This document shows, one piece after another, positions 1 to 5,764 of a DNA stretch of 12,178 bases. The translations under genes and the position numbers were made by a program. Source of the stretch: Alphaproteobacteria bacterium (GTDB lineage: Bacteria; Pseudomonadota; Alphaproteobacteria; CACIAM-22H2); contig CANMWW010000021.1 in assembly GCA_947500965.1 (NCBI GenBank), forward strand, positions 1 to 12,178, given 5' to 3'. Position 1 is the stretch's first letter. The number at the start of each line of letters is the position of its first letter. The notes under the pieces are model-generated. The model was given only the letters and a program-made list of their open reading frames with translations. It did no database searches and had not been told where the DNA came from.

Positions 1-1
1 C

Positions 2-370
2 GTCAACCTGCGCGTCGGCCCGGGCAACCAGCACCCGATCGAATGGGTCGTGAAGCGCCGCCACCTGCCGGTGCGCGTGCTCGCCGAATCCGACCAGTGG
101 CGCAAGGTGCGTGACTCCAACGGGACGGAGGGCTGGGTCAGCCGCGCCCTGCTCTCCGGCGCGCGCTACGGCGTGGTGACCGGCGAGATCCGCGCCCTGC
201 GCCGCGACCCGTCGGCCGACGCTGTCGCGGTGGCGCGGCTCGAGCCCGGCGTGGTGGGCAAGCTGCTGGAGTGCCGCGACGCCTGGTGCCGCATGGAAGC
301 CGGGGGATTCCGCGGCTGGATCGCGCGCGCGGAGTTCTGGGGCACCGACCCGGGCGAGAACTTCCGCTGA
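2..370 (+). CDS. SH3-domain protein, 3' part (5' end outside window)
   Basis: The frame is open from the window edge to a TGA at 368-370 and gives the last 122 residues. It begins with VNLRVGPG, the usual opening of a bacterial SH3b (DUF1058-type) domain. A first SH3-like repeat ends around EGWV (about residue 48). A second, weaker one runs from about residue 60 (GVVTGEIRALRRDPS) to GWIARAEFWG near the C terminus. Proteins of this kind are usually exported and are thought to bind cell-wall or peptide ligands; that is family knowledge, and the N-terminal signal cannot be seen here. A start at 50 is only an internal GTG; the VNLR motif upstream of it shows that the gene begins further left. It is followed 98 bp later by a transporter binding protein in the same direction, with no obvious functional tie. 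Confidence 0.8.
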   Translation, partial: VNLRVGPGNQHPIEWVVKRRHLPVRVLAESDQWRKVRDSNGTEGWVSRALLSGARYGVVTGEIRALRRDPSADAVAVARLEPGVVGKLLECRDAWCRMEAGGFRGWIARAEFWGTDPGENFR

Positions 371-468
371 CGGCGCTGCCCGCGCGCGCGGGGTTGCGCG
401 CGCCCGCCGGCAGCCCGCAAGATCGGCGTCCATCTCGCCGCGCATCCGCGGCGCCACGGAGGAGATCC

Positions 469-2049
469 ATGACAAAGGCAAACGGATTGCGTGCCGGCGC
501 CGTCGCGCTCGCACTGCTGCTGGCGGGCGCGGCGATGCCCGCCGAGGCGAAGACCTTCCGCCTCGCCATCAACGCGGACGCCTCGACGCTCGACCCGCAC
601 GCGCAGAACTCGCAGGTGAACTTCGCGATCCTGCTGCAGGCCTACGAGCCGCTGGTCGGCCGCGACAAGGACCTGAAGCCGGTGCCCGTGCTCGCCACGC
701 GCTGGGAGGCGGTCGAGCCGACGCGCTGGCGCTTCTTCCTGCGCCCGGGGGTGAAGTTCCACGACGGCGCGACGCTCTCGGCCGACGACGTGGTGTTCAG
801 CTACCGCCGCGCGCTGGAGCGCACGTCGAACGTCACGATCTACATCGACAGCGTCGCCGGCATCGAGAAGGTCGATGACATGACGGTCGACATCACGACC
901 AAGTACCCGGACGCGGTGCTGCCCGAGAAGATGAGCCGCATCTTCGTCATGAACCGCGCCTGGGCGGAGGCCAACAGGTCGACCGTGCCGCAGAACGTCG
1001 CCGCGAAGGAGGAGACCTTCGCCGCGCGCAACATGAACGGCACCGGCCCCTTCATGCTCAGGAGCCGCGACACCGACACGCGCACGGTGATGGCCCGCCA
1101 CCCGTCCTACTGGGGCCGCGTCGAGGGCAACGTCACGGAATACGTGCACCTCACGATCTCGTCCGACGCGACGCGCATCGCGGCGCTGCTGTCGGGCGAC
1201 GTCGACATCGTCATCAACGTGCCGCCCAACGACGTGGCCAAGCTCAAGGCGGACCAGCGCATCAAGGTGATCGAGGGCCAGGAGAACCGCACCGTTTTCC
1301 TCGGCTTCGACCAGTCGAAGGACGAGCTGCAGTTCTCGTCGGTCAAGGGCCGGAACCCGCTCAAGGACCTGCGCGTGCGCCAGGCGATCGCGCATGCCAT
1401 CGACGTCGAGGCGATCATCCGCCGCGTGCTGCGCGGCCAGGGCATCGCGTCGGGATCGATGTGGACGCACTACGTCAATGGCTTTGACAGGTCGATCGAG
1501 CAGGCGCGGCTGCCGCTCGACCGCGAGAAGGCCAAGCGCCTGCTCGCCGAGGCCGGCTACCCGAACGGCTTCGACCTCACGCTCGACTGCCCGGTCGGCG
1601 CCTATGACGAGGTCTGCGTCGCCATCGCGCCGATGCTCGCCCAGGTCGGCATCCAGCTGAAGGTGAACACGCTGCCGCCCGGGCAGATGTTCCCGCGCAT
1701 CGCGCGCGGCGAGACCAGCTTCTACGGATTGTCCTGGGGCGTGCCGACCTACGACGCGATGTACACGCTGCGCGGCATCATGATGAGCCGCGCCAAGGTC
1801 GGCGGCTCGTCCTGGAACGGCGGCGGCTACTCGAACGCCGAGTTCGACGCGCTGGTGGAGAAGGCGCAGGTGGAGCCGGATCCCGAGAAGCGCCGCGGCA
1901 TGATCCGCGAAGCGCACCGCATGCACAACGCCGAGGTCGGGCACCTCGTGCTGTACCACATGATGATCCCCTGGGCGATGTCGGCCAAGGTGACCGCGCC
2001 GCATCGCGCGGACAACCAGCTCGAGATCCGCTACGTCCGCGTGGACTGA
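469..2049 (+). CDS. ABC transporter substrate-binding protein, family 5 (oligopeptide/dipeptide type)
   Basis: This 526-residue protein is the extracytoplasmic solute receptor of a peptide/nickel-type (SBP_bac_5) ABC importer. Residues 1-27 form a signal peptide: basic MTKANGLR, a hydrophobic run, then AEA before K28, with no lipobox cysteine, so a free periplasmic protein is expected. The mature part opens with ADASTLDPH and has the family block WRFFLRPGVKFHDGATLS at about 87-104, followed by ADDVVFSY. Later come GTGPF, a DLRVRQAIAHAID segment and a KRLLAEAGYPNGF segment, all typical. Length is normal for the family. ATG 469 is chosen because GGAGGAG lies just upstream and the signal peptide begins there; the frame stays open further upstream without support. 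No permease or ATPase gene is in view, so it is an orphan within this window. The substrate cannot be read from sequence; peptides are the default guess. Confidence 0.93.
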   Translation: MTKANGLRAGAVALALLLAGAAMPAEAKTFRLAINADASTLDPHAQNSQVNFAILLQAYEPLVGRDKDLKPVPVLATRWEAVEPTRWRFFLRPGVKFHDGATLSADDVVFSYRRALERTSNVTIYIDSVAGIEKVDDMTVDITTKYPDAVLPEKMSRIFVMNRAWAEANRSTVPQNVAAKEETFAARNMNGTGPFMLRSRDTDTRTVMARHPSYWGRVEGNVTEYVHLTISSDATRIAALLSGDVDIVINVPPNDVAKLKADQRIKVIEGQENRTVFLGFDQSKDELQFSSVKGRNPLKDLRVRQAIAHAIDVEAIIRRVLRGQGIASGSMWTHYVNGFDRSIEQARLPLDREKAKRLLAEAGYPNGFDLTLDCPVGAYDEVCVAIAPMLAQVGIQLKVNTLPPGQMFPRIARGETSFYGLSWGVPTYDAMYTLRGIMMSRAKVGGSSWNGGGYSNAEFDALVEKAQVEPDPEKRRGMIREAHRMHNAEVGHLVLYHMMIPWAMSAKVTAPHRADNQLEIRYVRVD

Positions 2050-2064
2050 AACCCGCCGCCTGCC

Positions 2065-2085
2065 CTGCCGCTCTCAGAGCGGCAG
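2065..2085. terminator. Perfect inverted repeat between convergent genes, candidate bidirectional terminator
   Basis: Arms CTGCCGCTCT and AGAGCGGCAG are perfect 10-bp complements around a single C; as RNA this would be an 8-bp stem with a CTCAG loop. It lies 15 bp after the stop of the binding-protein gene and covers the stop codon of the convergent GNAT gene. No T-run follows on either strand, so it is not a textbook intrinsic terminator. The position is what suggests a termination or RNA 3'-end role. Confidence 0.45.
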
Positions 2086-2547
2086 GTGCAGGAACCGGCT
2101 GAACGGCGTGTCCGGATAGCCGGCGAAGCTTTCGCCATCGGCGAAGCCGTGTCTGCGATAGAGGGCCAGCGCCGGCTCGAAGGCGGGGCCGGTGCCGGTC
2201 TCCAGGCTCAGCCGCGCAAGCCCGCGCGCGCGCGCCTCGGCGACGATGCGGGCCAGGATCATGCCGGCGATGCCGCAGCGCAGGAAATCGGGATGCGTGC
2301 GCATCGACTTGACCTCGCCGTAGAGGCCGGGATCGATCCTGAGCGCCCCGATGCCGGCGACACGATCCCCCCGCCAGGCGGACCAGACGAGGATATCGGG
2401 CCGCTTCAGCCCCGACAGGTCGAGCGCGAAGACGCTGCCCGGCGGCGAGTTCGCGCGCGCGGCCTGCAGGTGCAGGCGCAGCAGGTCGCGCGTCGCCTCG
2501 CCGGAAAGGTCGTCCGGGCGGATATCGAACCCGGCCGCGTCGCTCAC
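2074..2547 (-). CDS. GNAT family N-acetyltransferase
   Basis: About 157 residues with a GNAT fold. The central strand pair is DILVWSAWRGDRVAGIGALRI. Then come EVKSMRTHPDFLRCGIAGMIL, the acetyl-CoA-binding motif A with a degenerate RxxGxA (LRCGIA), then RLSLETGTGPAFEPALALYRRHGF, the usual C-terminal motif. The EIKSMRT and LSLETG signatures resemble the YsnE-like subgroup, whose members acetylate small molecules; the substrate here is unknown. The frame can be extended to a TTG at 2598, overlapping the DUF3501 gene, but GTG 2547 (VSDAAGFDIRP) leaves a 28-bp gap, has GGGGTG nearby and starts just before the conserved region. GTG 2556 is an alternative. It is the last gene of the - strand series and may be co-transcribed with the DUF3501 gene. 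Confidence 0.82.
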   Translation of the reverse strand: MSDAAGFDIRPDDLSGEATRDLLRLHLQAARANSPPGSVFALDLSGLKRPDILVWSAWRGDRVAGIGALRIDPGLYGEVKSMRTHPDFLRCGIAGMILARIVAEARARGLARLSLETGTGPAFEPALALYRRHGFADGESFAGYPDTPFSRFLHLPL

Positions 2548-2575
2548 GCCGCGCACCCCATGGCCGCAAGCGCCC

Positions 2576-3175
2576 TCAGGCCGCGAAGTCGCGCGCAAGC
2601 GCCTCGCGCGCCGGGCCGGACAGTACCGCCATGTGGCTGTATTCGGGGTGGTCGATGCCGACGATCGCCTGCACCGAGGCGTCGCGGAAGCGCGCGACCT
2701 GCTCCGGCGTGAAGTCGAAGTGCACGAAATGCACCGAGCTGGTCTTGCCGTCGGCCTTGGTGCGGTCGATGTCGCCCTCGGGGCGCGCGGAGACGCGTTC
2801 CGCGCCGAGCGAGATGAACATGTGCCGCTCGATCCCGCCGAGCCGGGCGAGCGTGCGCGCGCGGCGCTCGGCGTCCTCGATCTCGAGCATCACCGTGGCC
2901 ACCAGCTCGCTGCCCTTCGGGATCAGCGGGTTGTAGGCGCGGAGCTCGTCGGCGATCTGCTCCTCGCCGCCCTTCTCGATGAAGAGCATCTCGTGCACCT
3001 GGTGCCACATCGTGCGGTAGTTCTCGAAGTAGAACGTCGCGAAGGGGCCGACCGCGACGCGGCGCAGCTTCTTCATCTCCACGATGTCCGCGCGCAGCGA
3101 GCGGCGCTCGCGGCCGTAGACGTCGGCGGGCAGGATGTCGGCGCGGGTGATCTGCGTCTTCATGGCGGCAAGCAT
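2576..3175 (-). CDS. DUF3501 family protein
   Basis: This 199-residue cytoplasmic protein has no signal or membrane segment. The opening ITRADILPADVYGRERR, the block TFYFENYRTMWHQVHEML (about 47-64), the AYNPLIPKGSELVATVMLEI segment (80-99) and VHFVHFDFT (148-156) are the pattern I associate with DUF3501. Function is unknown. Repeated histidine/acid pairs (H58, H61/E62, H149, H152, H176, H181) could bind a metal; that is inference. In many proteobacteria this family sits beside a rubrerythrin and a CCG-type Fe-S protein, exactly as here, so a role in the same redox or peroxide response is likely. ATG 3175 is preferred over ATG 3163 because GAGAGGA lies 4-5 bases before it. That ribosome-binding site is the end of a four-copy tandem repeat. 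Confidence 0.85.
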   Translation of the reverse strand: MLAAMKTQITRADILPADVYGRERRSLRADIVEMKKLRRVAVGPFATFYFENYRTMWHQVHEMLFIEKGGEEQIADELRAYNPLIPKGSELVATVMLEIEDAERRARTLARLGGIERHMFISLGAERVSARPEGDIDRTKADGKTSSVHFVHFDFTPEQVARFRDASVQAIVGIDHPEYSHMAVLSGPAREALARDFAA

Positions 3176-3181
3176 CTCGTC

Positions 3182-3237
3182 CTCTCTGCTTGGGGCTCTC
3201 TGCTCAGGGCTCTCTGCTTCGGGCTCTCTGCGTCGGG
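3182..3237. repeat. Four tandem 14-bp repeats leading into the DUF3501 ribosome-binding site
   Basis: On the + strand four consecutive 14-bp units begin at 3182, 3196, 3210 and 3224. All share CTCTCTGC and end in GGG: CTCTCTGCTTGGGG, CTCTCTGCTCAGGG, CTCTCTGCTTCGGG, CTCTCTGCGTCGGG. Read in the direction of the genes, each unit carries GCAGAGAG, and the copy nearest the start codon supplies the purine-rich part of the Shine-Dalgarno sequence of the DUF3501 gene. The array fills almost the whole 72-bp gap between the Fe-S gene and DUF3501. Confidence 0.93.
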
Positions 3238-3247
3238 TGGGGCGGGC

Positions 3248-4588
3248 TCAGGCGAGGCCGTAGGCCTTCGCGAAGAGCTCGATCGGGTGCTTCGGGTCCG
3301 GCGCCTTGCCGCCCTCGCCCAGGCGGTCGATCACCTGCGCGAGGTGGTCGCCCGCCAGAGGGCACTCGGAGGCGAGATGCGCCTTGCCCGACTTCGCGGC
3401 CGCGCGCGCGGCCGGCTTGCCGACCTTCACCGCGACCTCGAAGTTCTCCTTCATGATCCCCCAGCTGCCGCCATGGCCCGAGCAGCGCTCGATCACCTGC
3501 ACGTCGGGCTCGGGGATGAGGCGCAGCATCTCCGCCGCCTTCGGGCCCATGTTCTGGGCGCGCGCGTGGCAGGCGATGTGGACCGCGACGCCGCCCTCGA
3601 GCGGCCGCAGGCCGGGCGCCAGGCCATGGCGCTTGTGGATGTCGACCACGTACTCGGTGATGTCGAAGGTCGCCTGGGCGAGCTTCTTCACCAGCGGGTC
3701 CTCGGGCACGATCAGGGGCCACTCGAACTTCAGCATCAGCGCGCAGGACGGCACCAGCGCGACGATGTCCCAGCCCTCGTCGATCAGCGGCGAGAAATGC
3801 GCGGCCGTGGCCTTCGCGGCGGCGGCCACCTTCTCGAGCTCGCCGCGCTCGAGCTGCGGCATGCCGCAGCAGCGCGGGTACTCGACGCGCGTCTCGACGC
3901 CGTTGCGGGCGAGCACGCCGCGCGCGGCCATGCCGATCGCGGGGTCGTTGTAGTTGACGAAGCACGTCGCGTAGAGCGCGGCCTTGCGCTGGCCGTAGGC
4001 CGGCGCCTCGGGGTTCGGCGAGGCCGGATCGGCGCGGTCGCGCATCTTGAAGGTCGCGGTGTTGAACTTCGGCAGGCGCGCCTCGCGGTGCACGCCGAGC
4101 GCCTTCTCCATCAGCGGGCGGGTGAGCCCGTTATCCTCCTTGGAGGCCCAGTTCGCGATCGGCGCGGCCAGGGCGGCCAGCTTGCCGTTGCGGTCGGTCT
4201 GGGTGAGCGCGGCCTCGTTCCACTTCACGCCGTTCTTGCGCGCCTCGATGGCGCGGGCGCGGAGCATGAGGTGCGGGAAGTCGAGGTTCCACTCGTGCGG
4301 CGGCACGTAGGGGCATTTCGTCAGGAAGCACATGTCGCAGAGCGTGCAGGCGTCCACGACTTCCTTGAGCTGCTGGGTCGACAGGTCCTCGACGCTCTCG
4401 TTGGGCGCGCCGTCGATGAAGTCGAAGAGCTTGGGGAAGGAGTCGCAGAGGTTGAAGCAGCGCCGGCAGCCGTGGCAGATGTCGTAGACGCGGCGCAGCT
4501 CGGCCTCGAGCTTGGCCTCGTCCCAGAAATCGGGATTGTGCCAGTCGATCGGGTGCCTGGTCGGTGCCTCGAGGCTGCCTTCGCGCAT
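3248..4588 (-). CDS. Fe-S oxidoreductase, GlpC/HdrD-like, with two 4Fe-4S motifs and two CCG domains
   Basis: 446 residues, soluble. The N-terminal part has two ferredoxin-type clusters: C38-x2-C41-x2-C44-x3-C48 and C81-x2-C84-x2-C87-x4-C92 followed by proline. The C-terminal half carries two cysteine-rich (CCG) domains. The first has C209, C240-C241-G and C282. The second has C340-H, then C369-S-G-H-G-G where the usual second cysteine is serine, then C409-P. This architecture is that of GlpC, heterodisulfide reductase subunit D and related proteins that pass electrons between iron-sulfur partners and thiol/disulfide or quinone acceptors. The gene lies between rubrerythrin and DUF3501, so it may feed electrons to the rubrerythrin; that is inference. 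ATG 4588 has an AGGGAA-type site about 10 bases upstream. It is not a true glycerol-3-phosphate dehydrogenase subunit, since no glpA/glpB genes are near. Confidence 0.88.
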   Translation of the reverse strand: MREGSLEAPTRHPIDWHNPDFWDEAKLEAELRRVYDICHGCRRCFNLCDSFPKLFDFIDGAPNESVEDLSTQQLKEVVDACTLCDMCFLTKCPYVPPHEWNLDFPHLMLRARAIEARKNGVKWNEAALTQTDRNGKLAALAAPIANWASKEDNGLTRPLMEKALGVHREARLPKFNTATFKMRDRADPASPNPEAPAYGQRKAALYATCFVNYNDPAIGMAARGVLARNGVETRVEYPRCCGMPQLERGELEKVAAAAKATAAHFSPLIDEGWDIVALVPSCALMLKFEWPLIVPEDPLVKKLAQATFDITEYVVDIHKRHGLAPGLRPLEGGVAVHIACHARAQNMGPKAAEMLRLIPEPDVQVIERCSGHGGSWGIMKENFEVAVKVGKPAARAAAKSGKAHLASECPLAGDHLAQVIDRLGEGGKAPDPKHPIELFAKAYGLA

Positions 4589-4620
4589 CGTCGTGTTCCC
4601 TTCCCTCGCGTCAGTCCTTG

Positions 4621-4640
4621 CGGCACGCGCGCGCGTGCCG
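4621..4640. repeat. 20-bp perfect palindrome between rubrerythrin and the Fe-S gene
   Basis: CGGCACGCGC followed directly by its reverse complement GCGCGTGCCG. It would fold into a stable RNA hairpin in the 103-bp gap downstream of the rubrerythrin stop. No U-run follows, so it may be an RNA-stability or attenuation element, not a full terminator. It is followed by the Fe-S gene start 32 bp on. Confidence 0.7.
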
Positions 4641-4643
4641 GCG

Positions 4644-4674
4644 CCGCGGACCGCGCGTCGCGCGCGGCCCGCGG
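4644..4674. repeat. 14-bp-arm hairpin just after rubrerythrin
   Basis: Arms CCGCGGACCGCGCG (4644-4657) and CGCGCGGCCCGCGG (4661-4674) pair over 14 bp with one mismatch, which in the - strand transcript is a tolerated G-U pair, around a 3-base loop. It begins 17 bp after the rubrerythrin stop codon in transcript direction and is followed 3 bases later by the palindrome at 4621-4640. A role in partial termination or in protecting the rubrerythrin mRNA 3' end is inferred. Confidence 0.7.
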
Positions 4675-4691
4675 CCCCGTCGGGATGCCGA

Positions 4692-5114
4692 TTACTTCGC
4701 CATCTCGTTGAGGGTCCTCTGGAACTTGCCGGCGTGGCTCTTCTCGGCCTTCGCCAGGGTCTCGAACCAGTCGGCGATCTCGTCGAAGCCCTCCTCGCGG
4801 GCCGACTTCGCCATGCCCGGGTACATGTCGGTGTACTCGTGCGTCTCGCCCGCGATCGCGGCCTTCAGGTTGTCAGAGGTGGTGCCGATCGGCAGGCCGG
4901 TCGCCGGGTCGCCCGACTCCTCGAGGAACTCGAGATGGCCGTGCGCGTGGCCGGTCTCGCCCTCGGCGGTGGAGCGGAACACGACGGCGACGTCGTTGTG
5001 GCCCTCGACGTCGGCCTTCTGCGCGAAATAGAGGTAGCGGCGGTTCGCCTGGCTCTCGCCAGCGAACGCGGCCTTCAGGTTCTCCTCGGTCTTCGTACCC
5101 TTGAGCTTCGGCAT
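4692..5114 (-). CDS. Rubrerythrin without rubredoxin domain
   Basis: This 140-residue protein is a four-helix diiron protein that reduces hydrogen peroxide in the cytoplasm. Visible ligands in the expected order are E20 (AGESQANRRY), E53 and H56 (TAEGETGHAHGH), E90 and E93 (AGETHEYTDMYP), and E124 with H127 (AEKSHAGKF). There are no cysteines, so the C-terminal FeS4 rubredoxin domain of classical rubrerythrin is absent and an outside electron donor is needed. The start is ATG 5114 (MPKLKGTK), with GGAGGAGAG just upstream; the frame runs open to 5240, but the extra 42 residues cover the promoter and its palindrome and are not rubrerythrin-like. The gene follows irr by 147 bp and precedes the Fe-S protein and DUF3501 genes, consistent with an oxidative-stress operon. 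Confidence 0.93.
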   Translation of the reverse strand: MPKLKGTKTEENLKAAFAGESQANRRYLYFAQKADVEGHNDVAVVFRSTAEGETGHAHGHLEFLEESGDPATGLPIGTTSDNLKAAIAGETHEYTDMYPGMAKSAREEGFDEIADWFETLAKAEKSHAGKFQRTLNEMAK

Positions 5115-5180
5115 CGGTTTCTCTCCTCCGGATTTGCCCTGGCGCCGCGCCAGCATGGCTCGGCCGTCGCGGCGCGCGGA

Positions 5181-5209
5181 GAGGTAGATGGCCGGATGCG
5201 GCAAGTCAA
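5181..5209 (-). promoter_or_regulatory. Candidate promoter of rubrerythrin
   Basis: On the - strand a TTGACT -35 box (5209-5204) is followed after 17 bases by a weak -10, TACCTC (5186-5181). Transcription would start near 5174, about 60 bases before the rubrerythrin ATG. The -35 overlaps the end of the inverted repeat at 5208-5234. The -35 is good and the -10 is poor, which would suit a promoter that needs help or relief by a regulator. Confidence 0.45.
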
Positions 5210-5234
5210 TAGTCTGGAGACGTTCCAGACTATT
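5208..5234. promoter_or_regulatory. Operator-like inverted repeat upstream of rubrerythrin
   Basis: Arms AATAGTCTGGA (5208-5218) and TCCAGACTATT (5224-5234) are perfect 11-bp complements separated by five bases. The repeat is AT-rich at its ends, unlike its surroundings, and abuts the rubrerythrin -35 box. A dimeric regulator site is the best reading; the neighbouring Irr-like protein is the obvious candidate. The sequence is not a clear match to the published Irr iron-control element, so the binding protein is uncertain. It could also act as the 3' hairpin of the irr transcript. Confidence 0.6.
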
Positions 5235-5261
5235 TTTCACCTATCGGGGAAAGTTGACCTA

Positions 5262-5678
5262 TCAGGTCCTCGTGACGCGCAGGATGACATCCATGCGGCG
5301 CAGCGCCATGCCCTCCGGCAGCCTCGGCGCGGCGCTGACCTGGACATCGCTGGCCGGGATGTCGATCAGCTCGCCCGTCGGCTCGACGAGGATGTGGTGG
5401 TGCTCGGAGGCGTTGGTGTCGAAGTAGGACCGGCCGGCCTCGACCACCACTTCCCTCAATACGCCCACCGCGGTGAACTGGTTCAGCGTGTTGTAGATCG
5501 TCGCGAGCGAGACGCGCACGCCCGCCGCCGCGGCCTCGGCATGGAGCTGGTCGGCCGTCACGTGGCGGTCGCCGCGCTCGAAGAGCAGCCGCACGAGCGC
5601 GAGGCGCTGGCGGGTGGGGCGCAGCCGGTGGCGCTTGAGCCGCTCGAGCGCCTGAGTGAAGGGGCGGATGCCGGTCAT
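5262..5678 (-). CDS. irr: Irr-like iron/heme-responsive regulator (Fur superfamily)
   Basis: 138 residues, the usual Fur/Irr length. The N-terminal winged helix includes RPTRQRLALVRLLFERGDRHVTADQLHAEA and the recognition helix region VSLATIYNTLNQFTAVGVLREV (about 56-77). It continues YFDTNASEHHHILVE, whose H93-H94-H95 triplet is the heme/metal motif typical of Irr, where Fur has a different pattern. There is no cysteine anywhere, so both the CxxC zinc sites of Fur/PerR and the N-terminal heme regulatory motif of Bradyrhizobium Irr are missing, as in the HRM-less Irr proteins of other rhizobia. Irr acts under low iron to control heme synthesis and iron storage/uptake genes; placement directly before rubrerythrin suggests local control too. 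ATG 5678 has only a weak ribosome-binding site, set inside an inverted repeat. Confidence 0.85.
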   Translation of the reverse strand: MTGIRPFTQALERLKRHRLRPTRQRLALVRLLFERGDRHVTADQLHAEAAAAGVRVSLATIYNTLNQFTAVGVLREVVVEAGRSYFDTNASEHHHILVEPTGELIDIPASDVQVSAAPRLPEGMALRRMDVILRVTRT

Positions 5679-5680
5679 GC

Positions 5681-5697
5681 CCGCTGAATATCAGCGG
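5681..5697. promoter_or_regulatory. Inverted repeat directly upstream of the irr start codon
   Basis: CCGCTGA and TCAGCGG form perfect 7-bp arms around ATA, two bases from the irr ATG. It covers the place where a ribosome-binding site must lie. It could be an autoregulatory operator or an RNA hairpin limiting irr translation. Neither is proven by sequence. Confidence 0.45.
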
Positions 5698-5710
5698 CTC
5701 CCGGAAAATG

Positions 5711-5745
5711 TCCAGCCCCGGCAGGTGGATCACCAGCAGGCTGGA
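5711..5745. promoter_or_regulatory. Spaced inverted repeat in the irr promoter region
   Basis: TCCAGCC (5711-5717) and GGCTGGA (5739-5745) are perfect complements 21 bases apart, with ATGT and ACAT further out in looser register. It lies in the 86-bp gap between the flavoprotein gene and irr. It may be an operator or chance; no clear -35/-10 pair was identified here. Confidence 0.3.
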
Positions 5746-5764
5746 AACATTACACGTCGTGGGG

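Noticed and set aside
375..414. Terminator hairpin after the SH3 gene
   Set aside because: GCTGCC/GGCAGC and inner CGCGCGC/GCGCGCG arms can pair, but with a large asymmetric bulge and no U-run; too likely by chance in such GC-rich sequence.
166..2004. Long open frame on the - strand across the binding-protein gene
   Set aside because: Its protein is rich in Arg, His, Asp and Val with no domain, and it lies antisense to a clear family-5 binding protein; it is a product of GC-rich codon bias.
2548..2598. TTG start at 2598 for the GNAT gene
   Set aside because: It overlaps the DUF3501 gene and adds unconserved residues; GTG 2547 is a better start.
2351..4711. 786-codon open frame on the + strand across DUF3501 and the Fe-S gene
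   Set aside because: Low-complexity translation, antisense to genes with clear motifs; a GC shadow.
5208..5237. Intrinsic terminator on the + strand (hairpin followed by TTTTT)
   Set aside because: No + strand gene lies upstream. On the - strand, where irr ends, no U-run follows; an operator fits better, though a 3'-end role for irr is not excluded.
5115..5240. N-terminal extension of rubrerythrin to 5240
   Set aside because: It covers the promoter and palindrome and is unlike rubrerythrin; ATG 5114 has GGAGGAG.
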